From positions 1,178,001 through 1,242,000 of the forward strand of contig NZ_JADFCM010000008.1 of NCBI RefSeq assembly GCF_015234585.1: a stretch of 64,000 nucleotides of DNA. The letters are read 5' to 3'. The DNA comes from Pseudalkalibacillus hwajinpoensis (lineage in GTDB: Bacteria; Bacillota; Bacilli; Bacillales; Guptibacillaceae). A program made the position numbers and the translations under genes. Shown here in pieces: positions 29,652 to 38,215 of the stretch. Under the pieces are notes generated by a model. The model saw only the letters and a list, made by a program, of their open reading frames with translations, made no database searches and was not told where the DNA came from. Within the stretch, counting starts at the first letter, position 1. Each line of letters opens with the position of its first letter.

Positions 29652-29677
29652 GGGAACAGATTAATCTGTTCCCTTTT
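29652..29677 (+). terminator. Intrinsic terminator after pgsA
   Basis: Palindrome GGGAACAGATT/AATCTGTTCCC followed by TTTT. Confidence 0.82.
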
Positions 29678-29744
29678 GAAACCTCTTTAATAAGCGAATA
29701 AGCGATCGAATAGGTAAATTTCCCATTGTTTTCAAGGCGCTTCC

Positions 29745-29774
29745 TTATACGTTAAAGGTAAACCAATGTATAAT
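29745..29774 (+). promoter_or_regulatory. Probable cinA promoter
   Basis: TTATAC (29745-29750) and a consensus TATAAT (29769-29774), with an 18-nt spacer. Confidence 0.45.
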
Positions 29775-29844
29775 AGGTGTAGAGAAATTATGAGCTATGG
29801 AAACAAGGAAACACCTTGCTTCGGATAGAAGGGATGGTTACAAA

Positions 29845-31073
29845 ATGAATGCAGAAATTATTGGAATCGGTTCAGAGTTACTACTTGGACAAATCGCCAA
29901 CACAAATGCAAAATTCATCTCAACTCGTTTGGCTGATCTTGGTATTAATGTTTTTTACCATACAGCCGTCGGTGATAACAGTGAACGATTAAAACAAGTT
30001 ATTGAAGTTGCAGAGTCTCGCTCTGATTTGTTGATTTTCACAGGTGGCCTTGGACCTACTAAAGATGATCTAACGAAAGAGACGATTGCTAGTACTTTAA
30101 ATAAAAAATTAGTCTATAACGAAGAAGCAATGGAAAACATCCAGGATTACTATAAAAAAACGGGCGCTCCCATGTCAGAGAATAATCGCAAGCAAGCGCT
30201 CGTGTTAGACGGAGCTACAGTACTTCGTAACGACAATGGTATGGCCCGGGTATGGCTGTTACGGCTAACAACCACACATATATGCTTTTTCCAGGACCAC
30301 CTAAAGAGCTCTATCCAATGTTCACGAACTATGCTGAACCCTATTTACTTGGTCAGTTGAAGCAAGGTGATACGATTGTATCCCGCGTGCTTCGATTCTT
30401 TGGCATTGGAGAGTCAAGGCTTGAAACAGAGCTAGAAGATCTGATTGATCAGCAAACGAACCCGACGATTGCCCCGCTAGCTGGGGAATGGGAAGTTACG
30501 CTTCGATTGACAGCTAAAGCCGACACTAAACAAGAAGCGGATAAGTTAATTGATGAAACAGAAAAATTAATTGATGCACGTGTAGGCTCCTATTTATATG
30601 GCTATGGAGAGACAACACTCGCAAAAGAAGTCTTCTCACTTCTTAGCGACCGTGATTGGTCTATATCAACAGCAGAAAGCCTTACAGGCGGTATGTTTAG
30701 TCAGGAAATAACGGATCTCCCTGGAGCGTCATCACTTTTCTATGGTGGGGTTGTGTGTTACTCTAACGAAGTAAAGCGCGAGATCGGCGTATCAAATGAG
30801 ACACTAGAAGCATACGGTGCCGTAAGCGAACAATGTGCAATTGAACTCGCTAGAAGCGTAAAAGAGAGATATAAAACCGATGTCGGCATCAGTTTCACAG
30901 GTGTTGCAGGTCCAGATCCTAGTGAAGGGAAAGAACCTGGAACAGTGTTTATTGGTGTTGCAGCACCATCTGGTGAGAAAGTGGTCGCCCTCAATCTTGC
31001 AGGGAACCGTCATGCCATCCGTAAACGCACTGTGAATCATGGATTGAATACATTATTGAAGTTAGAAAGGTGA
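29845..31073 (+). pseudogene. cinA: CinA, competence/damage-inducible protein, with a single frameshift
   Basis: The first frame (from ATG 29845, [20 protein letters not shown]) encodes the N-terminal MoaB-like domain to about residue 134. The second frame, which resumes at ATG 30252 ([20 protein letters not shown]), encodes the rest, including the C-terminal nicotinamide-nucleotide amidohydrolase domain (STAESLTGGMFSQEITDLPGAS, GVAGPDPSEG). The break is in GGCCCGGG at 30244-30250. Adding one C restores the expected GMAPGMAV and a full-length protein of about 409 residues. Either the gene is broken or a base was lost from a short C-run in sequencing. All other domains look intact, so the lesion is recent or an error. 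Confidence 0.9.
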
Positions 31074-31084
31074 ATAACGTACGT

Positions 31085-32653
31085 ATGAAGAATTTTGAAG
31101 ACTTTGCATTGTCAAATGAAGTTAGAAAAGCTGTGCTCGAACTTGGTTTCAAAGAAGCGACCCCGATTCAGGAGAAAGCACTTGAACCAATTTTAGAAGG
31201 TAGAGATATGATCGGTCAGGCACAGACCGGTACAGGAAAAACAGCTGCTTTTGGTATTCCTGTTATTGAAAAAGTGAAAAAAATCGGAGGACCTGAAGCC
31301 ATCATTCTCACACCAACACGTGAGCTTGCTATGCAGGTTGCGACTGAGCTTCAGAAGCTTTCTAAATACAAAGGGTTAAATGTTCTTGCCGTTTACGGTG
31401 GGGAGCCAATCTATCATCAAATCCGTGCATTAAAGAGAGGCGTTAACATAGTTGTAGGAACACCAGGACGCATGCTCGATCACTTGAAACGTAAAACACT
31501 TCGCACAGATAACGTTCATACAGCTATTTTAGATGAAGCAGATGAAATGCTTGATATGGGCTTTATTGATGATATTGAACTAATTTTCAAGCAGCTGCCG
31601 GCTAATCGCCAGTCGCTCTTATTCTCAGCTACAATTCCTGCACCAATCCGTAAGCTCTCCAGCAAATATTTGAAGAATCCACTTACGATTTCCGTTTCTA
31701 AAGGAGATATAACAGCGGATACGGTAGAGCAGGTTTATTACAGAACATTTGAAAGTGATAAATTCGATACGCTTTGTCGCGTCATCGAAAGTGAAGACAT
31801 TCGCCTCGGCATTATTTTTACCAAAACAAAAAAAGGGGCAGCTCAAGTAACAGAGTCATTGAAAAAGCGCGGCTATCGAGCAGAAGAACTTCACGGCGAT
31901 TTAACGCAACAGCAGCGTTCGAAGGTAATGAATCTCTTTAGAAAATCTCAAGTGAATTTCCTTGTTGCAACAGATATCGCAGCTCGTGGAATTGACGTTG
32001 CTCACGTTAGTCACGTGATCAACTATGATATACCTGAGGACCCAGAACGCTATGTTCACCGTATTGGACGTACAGGTCGCGCTGGGAACAAAGGAATTGC
32101 GTTAACGCTCGTAACGCCTAAAGACATGCGTTTCCTTCAATCCATTGAATCAAAAATCAAATTGAACCTATCTGCTGAGCCGCTTCAGGATGAAACGGTT
32201 GATCTTGATAACATTGTAAAATCTGTTGAAAAGCAGTTGAAAAAGCAAAAGTCTGATTCGACTGCTCGTGAAACAACGGAGCTTCTTTTAGCTAAATATA
32301 ACGCAGAAGATCTTGTTCAAGCTTTCCTTGAGAACGCCATTCAGCAGAAACAGAACACGACCCCTTCCGAATATAACTTTGGTGAAACAGGCGGTCAGAA
32401 TGGAATGGTTCGTTTCTTCTTAAATGTAGGTCGTAATATTGATCTACATCCAAAGAAACTTTTAAGTGAGCTTTCTGTGATGGCTGGCGTTGATACAGAG
32501 TCTGTTGGCCGCATTGATATTTTTGAGAAATTCTCGTTCTTTGAAGTGCACGAAGACGTTGCACCATTCGTCTATGAAGCGCTTCGAGCTGGCGGTATTG
32601 ATGGTAAATCAATCCACCTTGAACCAGCTAAACCACAAAAAAGCAGAGTATAA
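31085..32653 (+). CDS. DEAD-box RNA helicase with C-terminal RNA-binding domain (DbpA/CsdA-like)
   Basis: ATP-dependent RNA helicase, about 522 residues. Motifs in order: Q motif (ATPIQ), I AQTGTGKT, Ia PTRELA, Ib TPGR, II LDEADEMLDMGF, III SAT, V ATDIAARGID and VI HRIGRTGRAG. The C-terminal 75 residues form a DbpA-type RNA-binding domain (MVRFFLNVGRNIDLHPKKLL). The ATG at 31085 gives the family-like start MKNFEDFALS, with AAAGGTGA about 12 nt upstream; a GTG at 31070 overlapping the cinA stop is the alternative. B. subtilis has no helicase between cinA and recA. The role is likely ribosome assembly or cold adaptation, inferred from the family. Confidence 0.9.
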   Translation: MKNFEDFALSNEVRKAVLELGFKEATPIQEKALEPILEGRDMIGQAQTGTGKTAAFGIPVIEKVKKIGGPEAIILTPTRELAMQVATELQKLSKYKGLNVLAVYGGEPIYHQIRALKRGVNIVVGTPGRMLDHLKRKTLRTDNVHTAILDEADEMLDMGFIDDIELIFKQLPANRQSLLFSATIPAPIRKLSSKYLKNPLTISVSKGDITADTVEQVYYRTFESDKFDTLCRVIESEDIRLGIIFTKTKKGAAQVTESLKKRGYRAEELHGDLTQQQRSKVMNLFRKSQVNFLVATDIAARGIDVAHVSHVINYDIPEDPERYVHRIGRTGRAGNKGIALTLVTPKDMRFLQSIESKIKLNLSAEPLQDETVDLDNIVKSVEKQLKKQKSDSTARETTELLLAKYNAEDLVQAFLENAIQQKQNTTPSEYNFGETGGQNGMVRFFLNVGRNIDLHPKKLLSELSVMAGVDTESVGRIDIFEKFSFFEVHEDVAPFVYEALRAGGIDGKSIHLEPAKPQKSRV

Positions 32654-32657
32654 AATA

Positions 32658-32705
32658 GAACGATCAGCTTCACTACAGGGGCTGATCGTTCTTCTTTCTT
32701 TTTTT
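32658..32705 (+). terminator. Intrinsic terminator after the helicase gene
   Basis: GAACGATCAGC/GCTGATCGTTC with a 12-nt loop and a T-rich tail. It separates the helicase from recA. Confidence 0.9.
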
Positions 32706-32761
32706 ATCAAGTTATAATAATCGGGACGTGAAAAGTCAATAGGGTAGAAAACAAAAAAAGA

Positions 32762-32775
32762 CGAATAAATGTTCG
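32762..32775 (+). promoter_or_regulatory. LexA (DinR) SOS box of recA
   Basis: CGAATAAATGTTCG matches the Bacillus SOS consensus CGAAC-N4-GTTCG at all but one position. It lies 8 nt upstream of the recA -35 element, so DNA-damage control of recA is expected. Confidence 0.85.
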
Positions 32776-32783
32776 GTTTTCTA

Positions 32784-32812
32784 TTGGCAAATCACCTAAA
32801 AAGAGATATGAT
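32784..32812 (+). promoter_or_regulatory. SigA promoter of recA
   Basis: TTGGCA (32784-32789), exactly 17 nt, TATGAT (32807-32812). Confidence 0.85.
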
Positions 32813-32845
32813 AGTGATAGTTTAATAACGAGGAGGAATTCATTC

Positions 32846-33892
32846 GTGAGTGATCGTAAAGCTGCCTTAGATATGGCACTTAGACAAATAGAAAAACAAT
32901 TCGGTAAAGGTTCAATCATGAAACTCGGCGAACAAGCTGAGCAAAGAGTCTCTACAGTATCAACTGGTTCACTGGCTCTTGATATTGCTCTTGGTGTGGG
33001 TGGTTATCCAAGAGGTCGTGTTATCGAAGTATACGGCCCGGAATCTTCTGGTAAAACAACAGTTGCCCTTCACGCTATCGCAGAAGTACAGCGTAACGGT
33101 GGGCAGGCTGCATTTATTGATGCTGAGCACGCTCTGGATCCGGTTTATGCAGAAAAGCTTGGTGTTAACATCGATGAGCTACTACTTTCTCAACCTGATA
33201 CAGGAGAACAAGCCCTAGAAATTGCTGAAGCGCTCGTACGAAGCGGTGCAGTTGATATGGTTGTAGTTGACTCCGTAGCTGCTCTTGTACCAAAGGCAGA
33301 AATCGAAGGTGAAATGGGAGATGCACACGTTGGTCTGCAGGCGCGTTTAATGTCTCAAGCGCTTCGTAAGCTTTCAGGTGCGATTAATAAATCCAAAACT
33401 ACCGCGGTCTTTATTAACCAGATTCGCGAAAAAGTTGGGGTTATGTTCGGGAACCCAGAAACAACTCCAGGCGGACGTGCGCTGAAGTTCTATTCATCTG
33501 TTCGATTAGAAGTTCGTCGTGCTGAAACGCTGAAGCAGGGTAACGATATGGTCGGTAACAAAACGCGTATTAAAGTTGTAAAGAACAAGGTCGCTCCGCC
33601 GTTTAAACAGGCAGAAGTTGACATTATGTACGGAGAAGGGATTTCCAAGCAAGGTGAGATCCTTGATATTGGTTCAAACCTTGAAATCGTTCAGAAGAGC
33701 GGCGCATGGTTCTCATTCGAAGGCGAACGTCTTGGGCAGGGCCGTGAAAATGCAAAGCAATTCTTGAAAGAAAACCCAGCAATGGAAGCTGAAATTGAAG
33801 GGCGTATTCGCGCTCATCACAATCTTGATGCAGATAAGCAGATAGATGAATCAGCTGCAGGTAAAGGCACGCTTCTACCTGAAGAAGAATAA
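32846..33892 (+). CDS. recA: Recombinase RecA
   Basis: Strand-exchange ATPase and SOS co-protease. 348 residues with Walker [10 protein letters not shown], the MAW region, the L2-loop segment [21 protein letters not shown] and a short acidic C-terminus. GTG start preceded by GAGGAGGAATT. It is transcribed alone from an SOS-regulated promoter and ends at a terminator. Confidence 0.98.
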   Translation: MSDRKAALDMALRQIEKQFGKGSIMKLGEQAEQRVSTVSTGSLALDIALGVGGYPRGRVIEVYGPESSGKTTVALHAIAEVQRNGGQAAFIDAEHALDPVYAEKLGVNIDELLLSQPDTGEQALEIAEALVRSGAVDMVVVDSVAALVPKAEIEGEMGDAHVGLQARLMSQALRKLSGAINKSKTTAVFINQIREKVGVMFGNPETTPGGRALKFYSSVRLEVRRAETLKQGNDMVGNKTRIKVVKNKVAPPFKQAEVDIMYGEGISKQGEILDIGSNLEIVQKSGAWFSFEGERLGQGRENAKQFLKENPAMEAEIEGRIRAHHNLDADKQIDESAAGKGTLLPEEE

Positions 33893-33906
33893 GACGCTTG
33901 ATAGAA

Positions 33907-33931
33907 AGTCGGTCATAATGGCCGGCTTTTT
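33907..33931 (+). terminator. Intrinsic terminator after recA
   Basis: AGTCGGTC/GGCCGGCT stem (two G-T pairs) followed by TTTTAT. Confidence 0.75.
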
Positions 33932-34100
33932 ATCTACTTATATAGTCTTTCGATACGAAACTTTGTACTGACATAGAGAGCTGATTTTCCATGATCAGGC
34001 AGTGAATGACCGCTCAATCAAGGCATTTTCACTAAGAGTTCAAGGCGAAAAAAAGAGCAATAATGAGTAATTTGAAGGGATTTTGCCCTGATGTGCTCTC

Positions 34101-34129
34101 TTGACAACCTTTACTCTGAAAGATACAAT
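34101..34129 (+). promoter_or_regulatory. SigA promoter of rny; content of the 380-nt gap
   Basis: TTGACA (34101-34106), exactly 17 nt, TACAAT (34124-34129), a near-perfect vegetative promoter. The gap 33893-34272 otherwise holds the recA terminator, about 170 nt with nothing recognised, and two inverted repeats after the -35 element. Confidence 0.85.
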
Positions 34130-34167
34130 ATTAATTGTATAATTATAATTTTCTAGTAGAATTATAC
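34123..34167. repeat. Two overlapping inverted repeats at the rny promoter
   Basis: ATACAAT-ATTA-ATTGTAT (34123-34140) spans the -10 element. GTATAATT (34137-34144) pairs with AATTATAC (34160-34167) in the initial transcribed region. The two share bases 34137-34140, so only one can form at a time. They could be an operator or an mRNA 5' structure; no known regulator is assigned. Confidence 0.7.
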
Positions 34168-34272
34168 TTTATTCTTAACAGATGAAATGTGCTGGATTGA
34201 AATTTTGCAAGTTGTACTAAGAATTAACATGACAGCAAACCAACAAGTTGATAGCAGGAGGAGGTGAGTTCG

Positions 34273-35835
34273 ATGGATATAGTGATCATCATCTCCACTA
34301 TGCTGGTCTCTGCAGTCGTCGGAGCAGTTGTTGGATTTCTTGTTCGCAAAACGATTGCTGAAGCGAAAATCTCCAGTGCAGAAATGGAAGCGCAACGGAT
34401 TATCAAAGAAGGTAAAAACGACGCTGAAGCTTTGAAGAAGGAAGCTATGCTTGAAGCGAAGGACGAGAATCATAATCTTCGTGTTGAAGCTGAGCGTGAA
34501 ATTCGTGAACGCAGAAATGAGTTACAAAAACAAGAGAATCGTTTGGTACAAAAAGAAGAGGTCCTTGATCGCAAAAGTGAGACTCTTGACAAAAAAGAGG
34601 ATTCCCTCGAAAGAAGAGAGGACTCTCTCACCAAAAAACAACGGCAAATTGAAGAGATGGAAGGCAAAGTGGAGGAGTTGCTTCAAGAGCAACAACACGA
34701 GCTTCAGCGAATTTCCGGTTTAACAAGGGAAGAAGCGAAGCAAATCATCTTCCGTGAAAGTGAGCAGGAGCTTGAGCATGAGCTGGCGCAGATGGTGAAA
34801 GAGCGCGAGAACTATGCGAAAGAAGAAGCTGATAAGAAAGCGAGAGAAGTACTTTCGCTTGCGATTCAGCGCTGTGCAGCGGATCATGTTGCAGAAACAA
34901 CGGTTTCCGTTGTAAACCTGCCTAATGATGAGATGAAAGGTCGAATCATCGGTCGTGAAGGCCGAAACATTCGAACTCTTGAAACGTTAACGGGGATTGA
35001 CTTGATTATCGATGATACACCTGAGGCAGTTATTCTGTCCGGTTTTGATCCGATACGAAGAGAAATTGCTCGTAATGCCCTGGATAAGCTCGTACAGGAT
35101 GGAAGAATTCACCCTGCACGAATTGAAGAAATGGTTGAGAAATCACGCAGGGAAGTGGATGAATACATTCGCGAAGTTGGAGAACAATCCACATTTGAAA
35201 TTGGAGTTCACGGACTCCACCCGGATCTCATTAAGATCCTGGGCCGTTTGAAATTCCGTACAAGTTATGGACAGAATGTCTTGAAACATTCCATGGAAGT
35301 TGCTTATCTAACGGGTCTTATGGCCGCAGAGCTTGGAGAAGACGTACAGTTAGCACGTCGCGCTGGTCTCCTTCATGACCTTGGTAAAGCGATTGACCAC
35401 GAAGTCGAAGGTAGCCACGTTGAAATTGGCGTTGAGCTTGCGACGAAGTATAAAGAGCATCCGGTTGTTATAAATGCAATTGCATCTCACCATGGTGATA
35501 CGGAAGCAACATCAGTAATTTCAACGCTTGTGGCAGCAGCCGATGCATTGTCAGCTGCACGTCCGGGAGCACGTCGTGAAACACTTGAGACGTATATTCG
35601 TCGTCTTGAGAAACTTGAGGAAATTTCAGAGTCGTTTGAAGGCGTTGAGAAATCATTCGCGATTCAAGCTGGCCGAGAAATCAGGATCATGGTTAAGCCT
35701 GATCTTGTTGATGACGTTTCATCATATCGTCTCGCACGAGAAATTACGAAGAAAATTGAAAATGAACTGGACTACCCTGGGCACATTAAGGTCACGGTCA
35801 TCCGTGAAACAAGGGCAGTTGAGTATGCAAAATAA
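34273..35835 (+). CDS. rny: Ribonuclease Y
   Basis: Membrane-bound endoribonuclease that starts mRNA decay in Bacilli. 520 residues: N-terminal membrane anchor ([20 protein letters not shown]), long charged coiled coil (about residues 30-210), KH domain ([21 protein letters not shown]) and HD domain with the HDLGKAID motif. ATG 34273 follows AGGAGGAGGTGAG. It forms a unit upstream of ymdB as in B. subtilis. Confidence 0.97.
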   Translation: MDIVIIISTMLVSAVVGAVVGFLVRKTIAEAKISSAEMEAQRIIKEGKNDAEALKKEAMLEAKDENHNLRVEAEREIRERRNELQKQENRLVQKEEVLDRKSETLDKKEDSLERREDSLTKKQRQIEEMEGKVEELLQEQQHELQRISGLTREEAKQIIFRESEQELEHELAQMVKERENYAKEEADKKAREVLSLAIQRCAADHVAETTVSVVNLPNDEMKGRIIGREGRNIRTLETLTGIDLIIDDTPEAVILSGFDPIRREIARNALDKLVQDGRIHPARIEEMVEKSRREVDEYIREVGEQSTFEIGVHGLHPDLIKILGRLKFRTSYGQNVLKHSMEVAYLTGLMAAELGEDVQLARRAGLLHDLGKAIDHEVEGSHVEIGVELATKYKEHPVVINAIASHHGDTEATSVISTLVAAADALSAARPGARRETLETYIRRLEKLEEISESFEGVEKSFAIQAGREIRIMVKPDLVDDVSSYRLAREITKKIENELDYPGHIKVTVIRETRAVEYAK

Positions 35836-35863
35836 AGCGATGCCGCGTGCATCGCTTTATTTA
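35834..35863 (+). terminator. Intrinsic terminator after rny
   Basis: AAAGCGATGC/GCATCGCTTT perfect 10-bp stem, CGCGT loop and ATTTAATTT tail, overlapping the stop codon. Confidence 0.82.
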
Positions 35864-35940
35864 ATTTCACCTAAAACTTACGAATCATACTTTCTTTTGA
35901 TAAACTGATAAAGAATGAACTAAGAGATTGGAGCATTATA

Positions 35941-36735
35941 ATGAACATACTTTTTATTGGAGACGTTGTTGGCTCTCCCGGACGCAATATGATTTCTACT
36001 TATTTACCTCGCTTAAAGAAAAAATACAAACCTACTTTTACGATTGTGAATGGCGAGAATGCGGCAAGTGGTCGCGGCATTACAGAGAAAATCTATCGTG
36101 GCTTTCTTGAGTCAGGCGCTCAAGTCATTACGATGGGTAATCATACATGGGACAACCGTGAAATTTTTGAATTTATCGATCGTGCTCCTAAACTCGTTAG
36201 ACCAGCTAACTTCCCAGAAGGAACGCCAGGAAACGGCTCAACGATTGTGAACATTAATGGTATTGAAGTAGGTGTCATTAACTTGCAGGGAAGAACGTTT
36301 CTTCCTGCAATGGATGATCCGTTCCGTAAAGCGGATGAACTCATTGAAGAGATGAGAAAAAGAACACCGGTCATTTTTGTTGATTTTCACGCAGAAACAA
36401 CGAGCGAAAAACAGGCGATGGGCTGGTATCTTGATGGCAGAGTGACGGCAGTCGTTGGAACACATACTCACGTTCAAACAGCTGATGAGCGCATTTTGCC
36501 AGGTGGAACGGCTTATATGACCGATGCAGGAATGACAGGTCCTTACGATGGCATTCTTGGCATGGAGCGTGAAGCGGTAATTAAGAAGTTCCTTACGACA
36601 ATGCCTGTAAGGTTTGAAGTGACAAAAGGTCGGGAACAACTTAGTGGGGTCTTTTTAACACTAGATCCAAAAACTGGTAAAGCAACAAAGATTCAACGGA
36701 TTGCGATCAATGACGACCATCCATTCTATGATTAA
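35941..36735 (+). CDS. ymdB: YmdB, metallophosphoesterase (2',3'-cyclic nucleotide phosphodiesterase)
   Basis: 264-residue calcineurin-like phosphoesterase of the YmdB family. Metal-site motifs are visible: FIGDVVGSPGR, VNGENAA, TMGNHTWDN, DFHAETTSEK and GTHTHVQTAD. In B. subtilis YmdB affects biofilm and motility cell fate. It has its own spacing after a terminator, so a separate promoter is likely. Confidence 0.94.
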   Translation: MNILFIGDVVGSPGRNMISTYLPRLKKKYKPTFTIVNGENAASGRGITEKIYRGFLESGAQVITMGNHTWDNREIFEFIDRAPKLVRPANFPEGTPGNGSTIVNINGIEVGVINLQGRTFLPAMDDPFRKADELIEEMRKRTPVIFVDFHAETTSEKQAMGWYLDGRVTAVVGTHTHVQTADERILPGGTAYMTDAGMTGPYDGILGMEREAVIKKFLTTMPVRFEVTKGREQLSGVFLTLDPKTGKATKIQRIAINDDHPFYD

Positions 36736-36761
36736 AACGTTTTGAAAAGATGACGGAAACA

Positions 36762-36789
36762 GCAGGAATACAAGCTTCTTACAAGGAAT
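36762..36789 (+). promoter_or_regulatory. SigH promoter of spoVS
   Basis: GCAGGAATA (36762-36770) and AAGGAAT (36783-36789) with a 12-nt spacer match the SigH pattern RNAGGAWWW-N11/12-RNNGAAT at every position. spoVS is SigH-dependent in B. subtilis. Confidence 0.8.
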
Positions 36790-36834
36790 ATAGTCTAGAG
36801 TGGTAATGGATGATCAAATTAAGGAGGGGCTATA

Positions 36835-37095
36835 ATGGATATATTAAAAGTTTCAGCAAAATCCAATCCTAATTCTGTAGCTGGTGCACTTGCGGGCGTC
36901 CTTCGGGAACGCGGTAATGCCGAGATTCAAGCGATTGGAGCAGGTGCATTAAATCAGGCTGTTAAAGCAGTAGCCATCGCAAGAGGGTTTGTAGCACCTA
37001 GTGGCGTTGACCTCATTTGTATCCCTGCTTTCACCGATATTTTAATTGATGGTGAAGAGCGTACCGCAATTAAGCTCATTGTAGAGCCTCGCTAA
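36835..37095 (+). CDS. spoVS: Stage V sporulation protein S
   Basis: 86-residue Alba-fold protein, very strongly conserved (MDILKVSAKSNPNSVAGALAG, AIARGFVAPSGVDLICIPAF). It is required for late sporulation and coat/cortex development in B. subtilis. AAGGAGGGG precedes the ATG, and a SigH promoter lies upstream. Confidence 0.98.
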   Translation: MDILKVSAKSNPNSVAGALAGVLRERGNAEIQAIGAGALNQAVKAVAIARGFVAPSGVDLICIPAFTDILIDGEERTAIKLIVEPR

Positions 37096-37110
37096 ATCAT
37101 TCCGTCAGAA

Positions 37111-37141
37111 AAACCTGTTTGTTTTTACAAACAGGTTTTTT
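37111..37141 (+). terminator. Intrinsic terminator after spoVS
   Basis: AAACCTGTTTGT/ACAAACAGGTTT perfect 12-bp stem, TTTT loop, T-tail. Confidence 0.92.
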
Positions 37142-37182
37142 ATACTTTAATTTGAAACGCAGAAGAATGAAGGGGGATCTTA

Positions 37183-38106
37183 ATGAATATAGTAGATGCA
37201 CACTGTGACGTATTATGTAAAATGTGGTTAAATCCATCGCTTTCCTTTGAAAATGGGGAAGGACTCCATACAAACCTTGAGCAAATGAGAAGGGCAGGAG
37301 CAAAGCTACAGCTCTTTGCGATCTATGTTCCAGAAAGCGTGCCAGCTTCCGCTAAATTTGATTGTGCTCTTGAAATGGTTGAGATTTTCCATGAGAAGGT
37401 TATCAAGCCATATGAGGATGTTGTTGCGGTTTATTCCAAAAAAGAGGCAGAGCAGCTTCCTGATGGGAAAATAGGAGCGATGCTCACGTTAGAAGGCGTA
37501 GATGCAATAGGGAGTGAAGCAACAAGGCTTAAAACGCTCATTCGACTTGGTGTGCGATCGGTTGGATTAACGTGGAATTATGGGAATGCAACGGCAGACG
37601 GTATTCTTGAATCAAGGGGCGCAGGGTTAACTGATTTTGGAAGAAGCGTTGTCGATTTACATAACCAGCATCGGGTTTGGACGGATGTTTCGCATCTTTC
37701 AGTACGAGCATTTTGGGATGTGTTAGAGCAAGGGCGCTACGTCATCGCTTCTCACTCGAATGCCAAAGCCATTTGCACCCATCCAAGAAACTTGGATAAT
37801 CAACAGTTATCGGCGCTAATTGAAAAGAATTCCTTGATCGGCGTGACGTTTGTGCCTAAGTTTCTACGAAATGACCGGAATGCAAGTGTTTCGGATATTA
37901 TCCATCATATTGAACACATCTGTAGCCTCGGTGGCGCGGAGAATATCGGACTTGGCTCTGATTTTGATGGAATTGATCAAGTTCCGAAAGATTTAACATG
38001 CTACAGCGACTATCCTCGACTTATTGAGGAACTACATCGCTATTACAATGATGACCAAGTAAATGGGTTTTTAGGTGAAAACTTTATGGCTAGAATGCCT
38101 GAGTAA
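37183..38106 (+). CDS. Membrane dipeptidase family protein (peptidase M19)
   Basis: 307-residue zinc dipeptidase. Metal ligands of the M19 family are visible: HxD (VDAHCDVL), Glu in LTLEGVDA, His in WTDVSHLS and IASHSNAK, and Asp in GLGSDFDGI. No signal peptide, so it is probably cytoplasmic. It is not in the B. subtilis locus but is found near korAB in many Bacillaceae (from memory). The substrate is unknown; D-amino-acid or L-dipeptides are typical. Confidence 0.88.
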   Translation: MNIVDAHCDVLCKMWLNPSLSFENGEGLHTNLEQMRRAGAKLQLFAIYVPESVPASAKFDCALEMVEIFHEKVIKPYEDVVAVYSKKEAEQLPDGKIGAMLTLEGVDAIGSEATRLKTLIRLGVRSVGLTWNYGNATADGILESRGAGLTDFGRSVVDLHNQHRVWTDVSHLSVRAFWDVLEQGRYVIASHSNAKAICTHPRNLDNQQLSALIEKNSLIGVTFVPKFLRNDRNASVSDIIHHIEHICSLGGAENIGLGSDFDGIDQVPKDLTCYSDYPRLIEELHRYYNDDQVNGFLGENFMARMPE

Positions 38107-38215
38107 GTAAGAATTTAGTAATTGTGAGCTTCGTGAGCAGGGAATTATCATCCTATTTCGAACTAGTAATATAAGCAAGCGGTTTCAGGTACTAGATTAG
38201 AAAGGGTGGGACGTT

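Noticed and set aside
30252..31073. Separate gene for a CinA C-terminal amidohydrolase
   Set aside because: The N-terminal half ends mid-domain and one added base fuses both parts to a normal full-length CinA.
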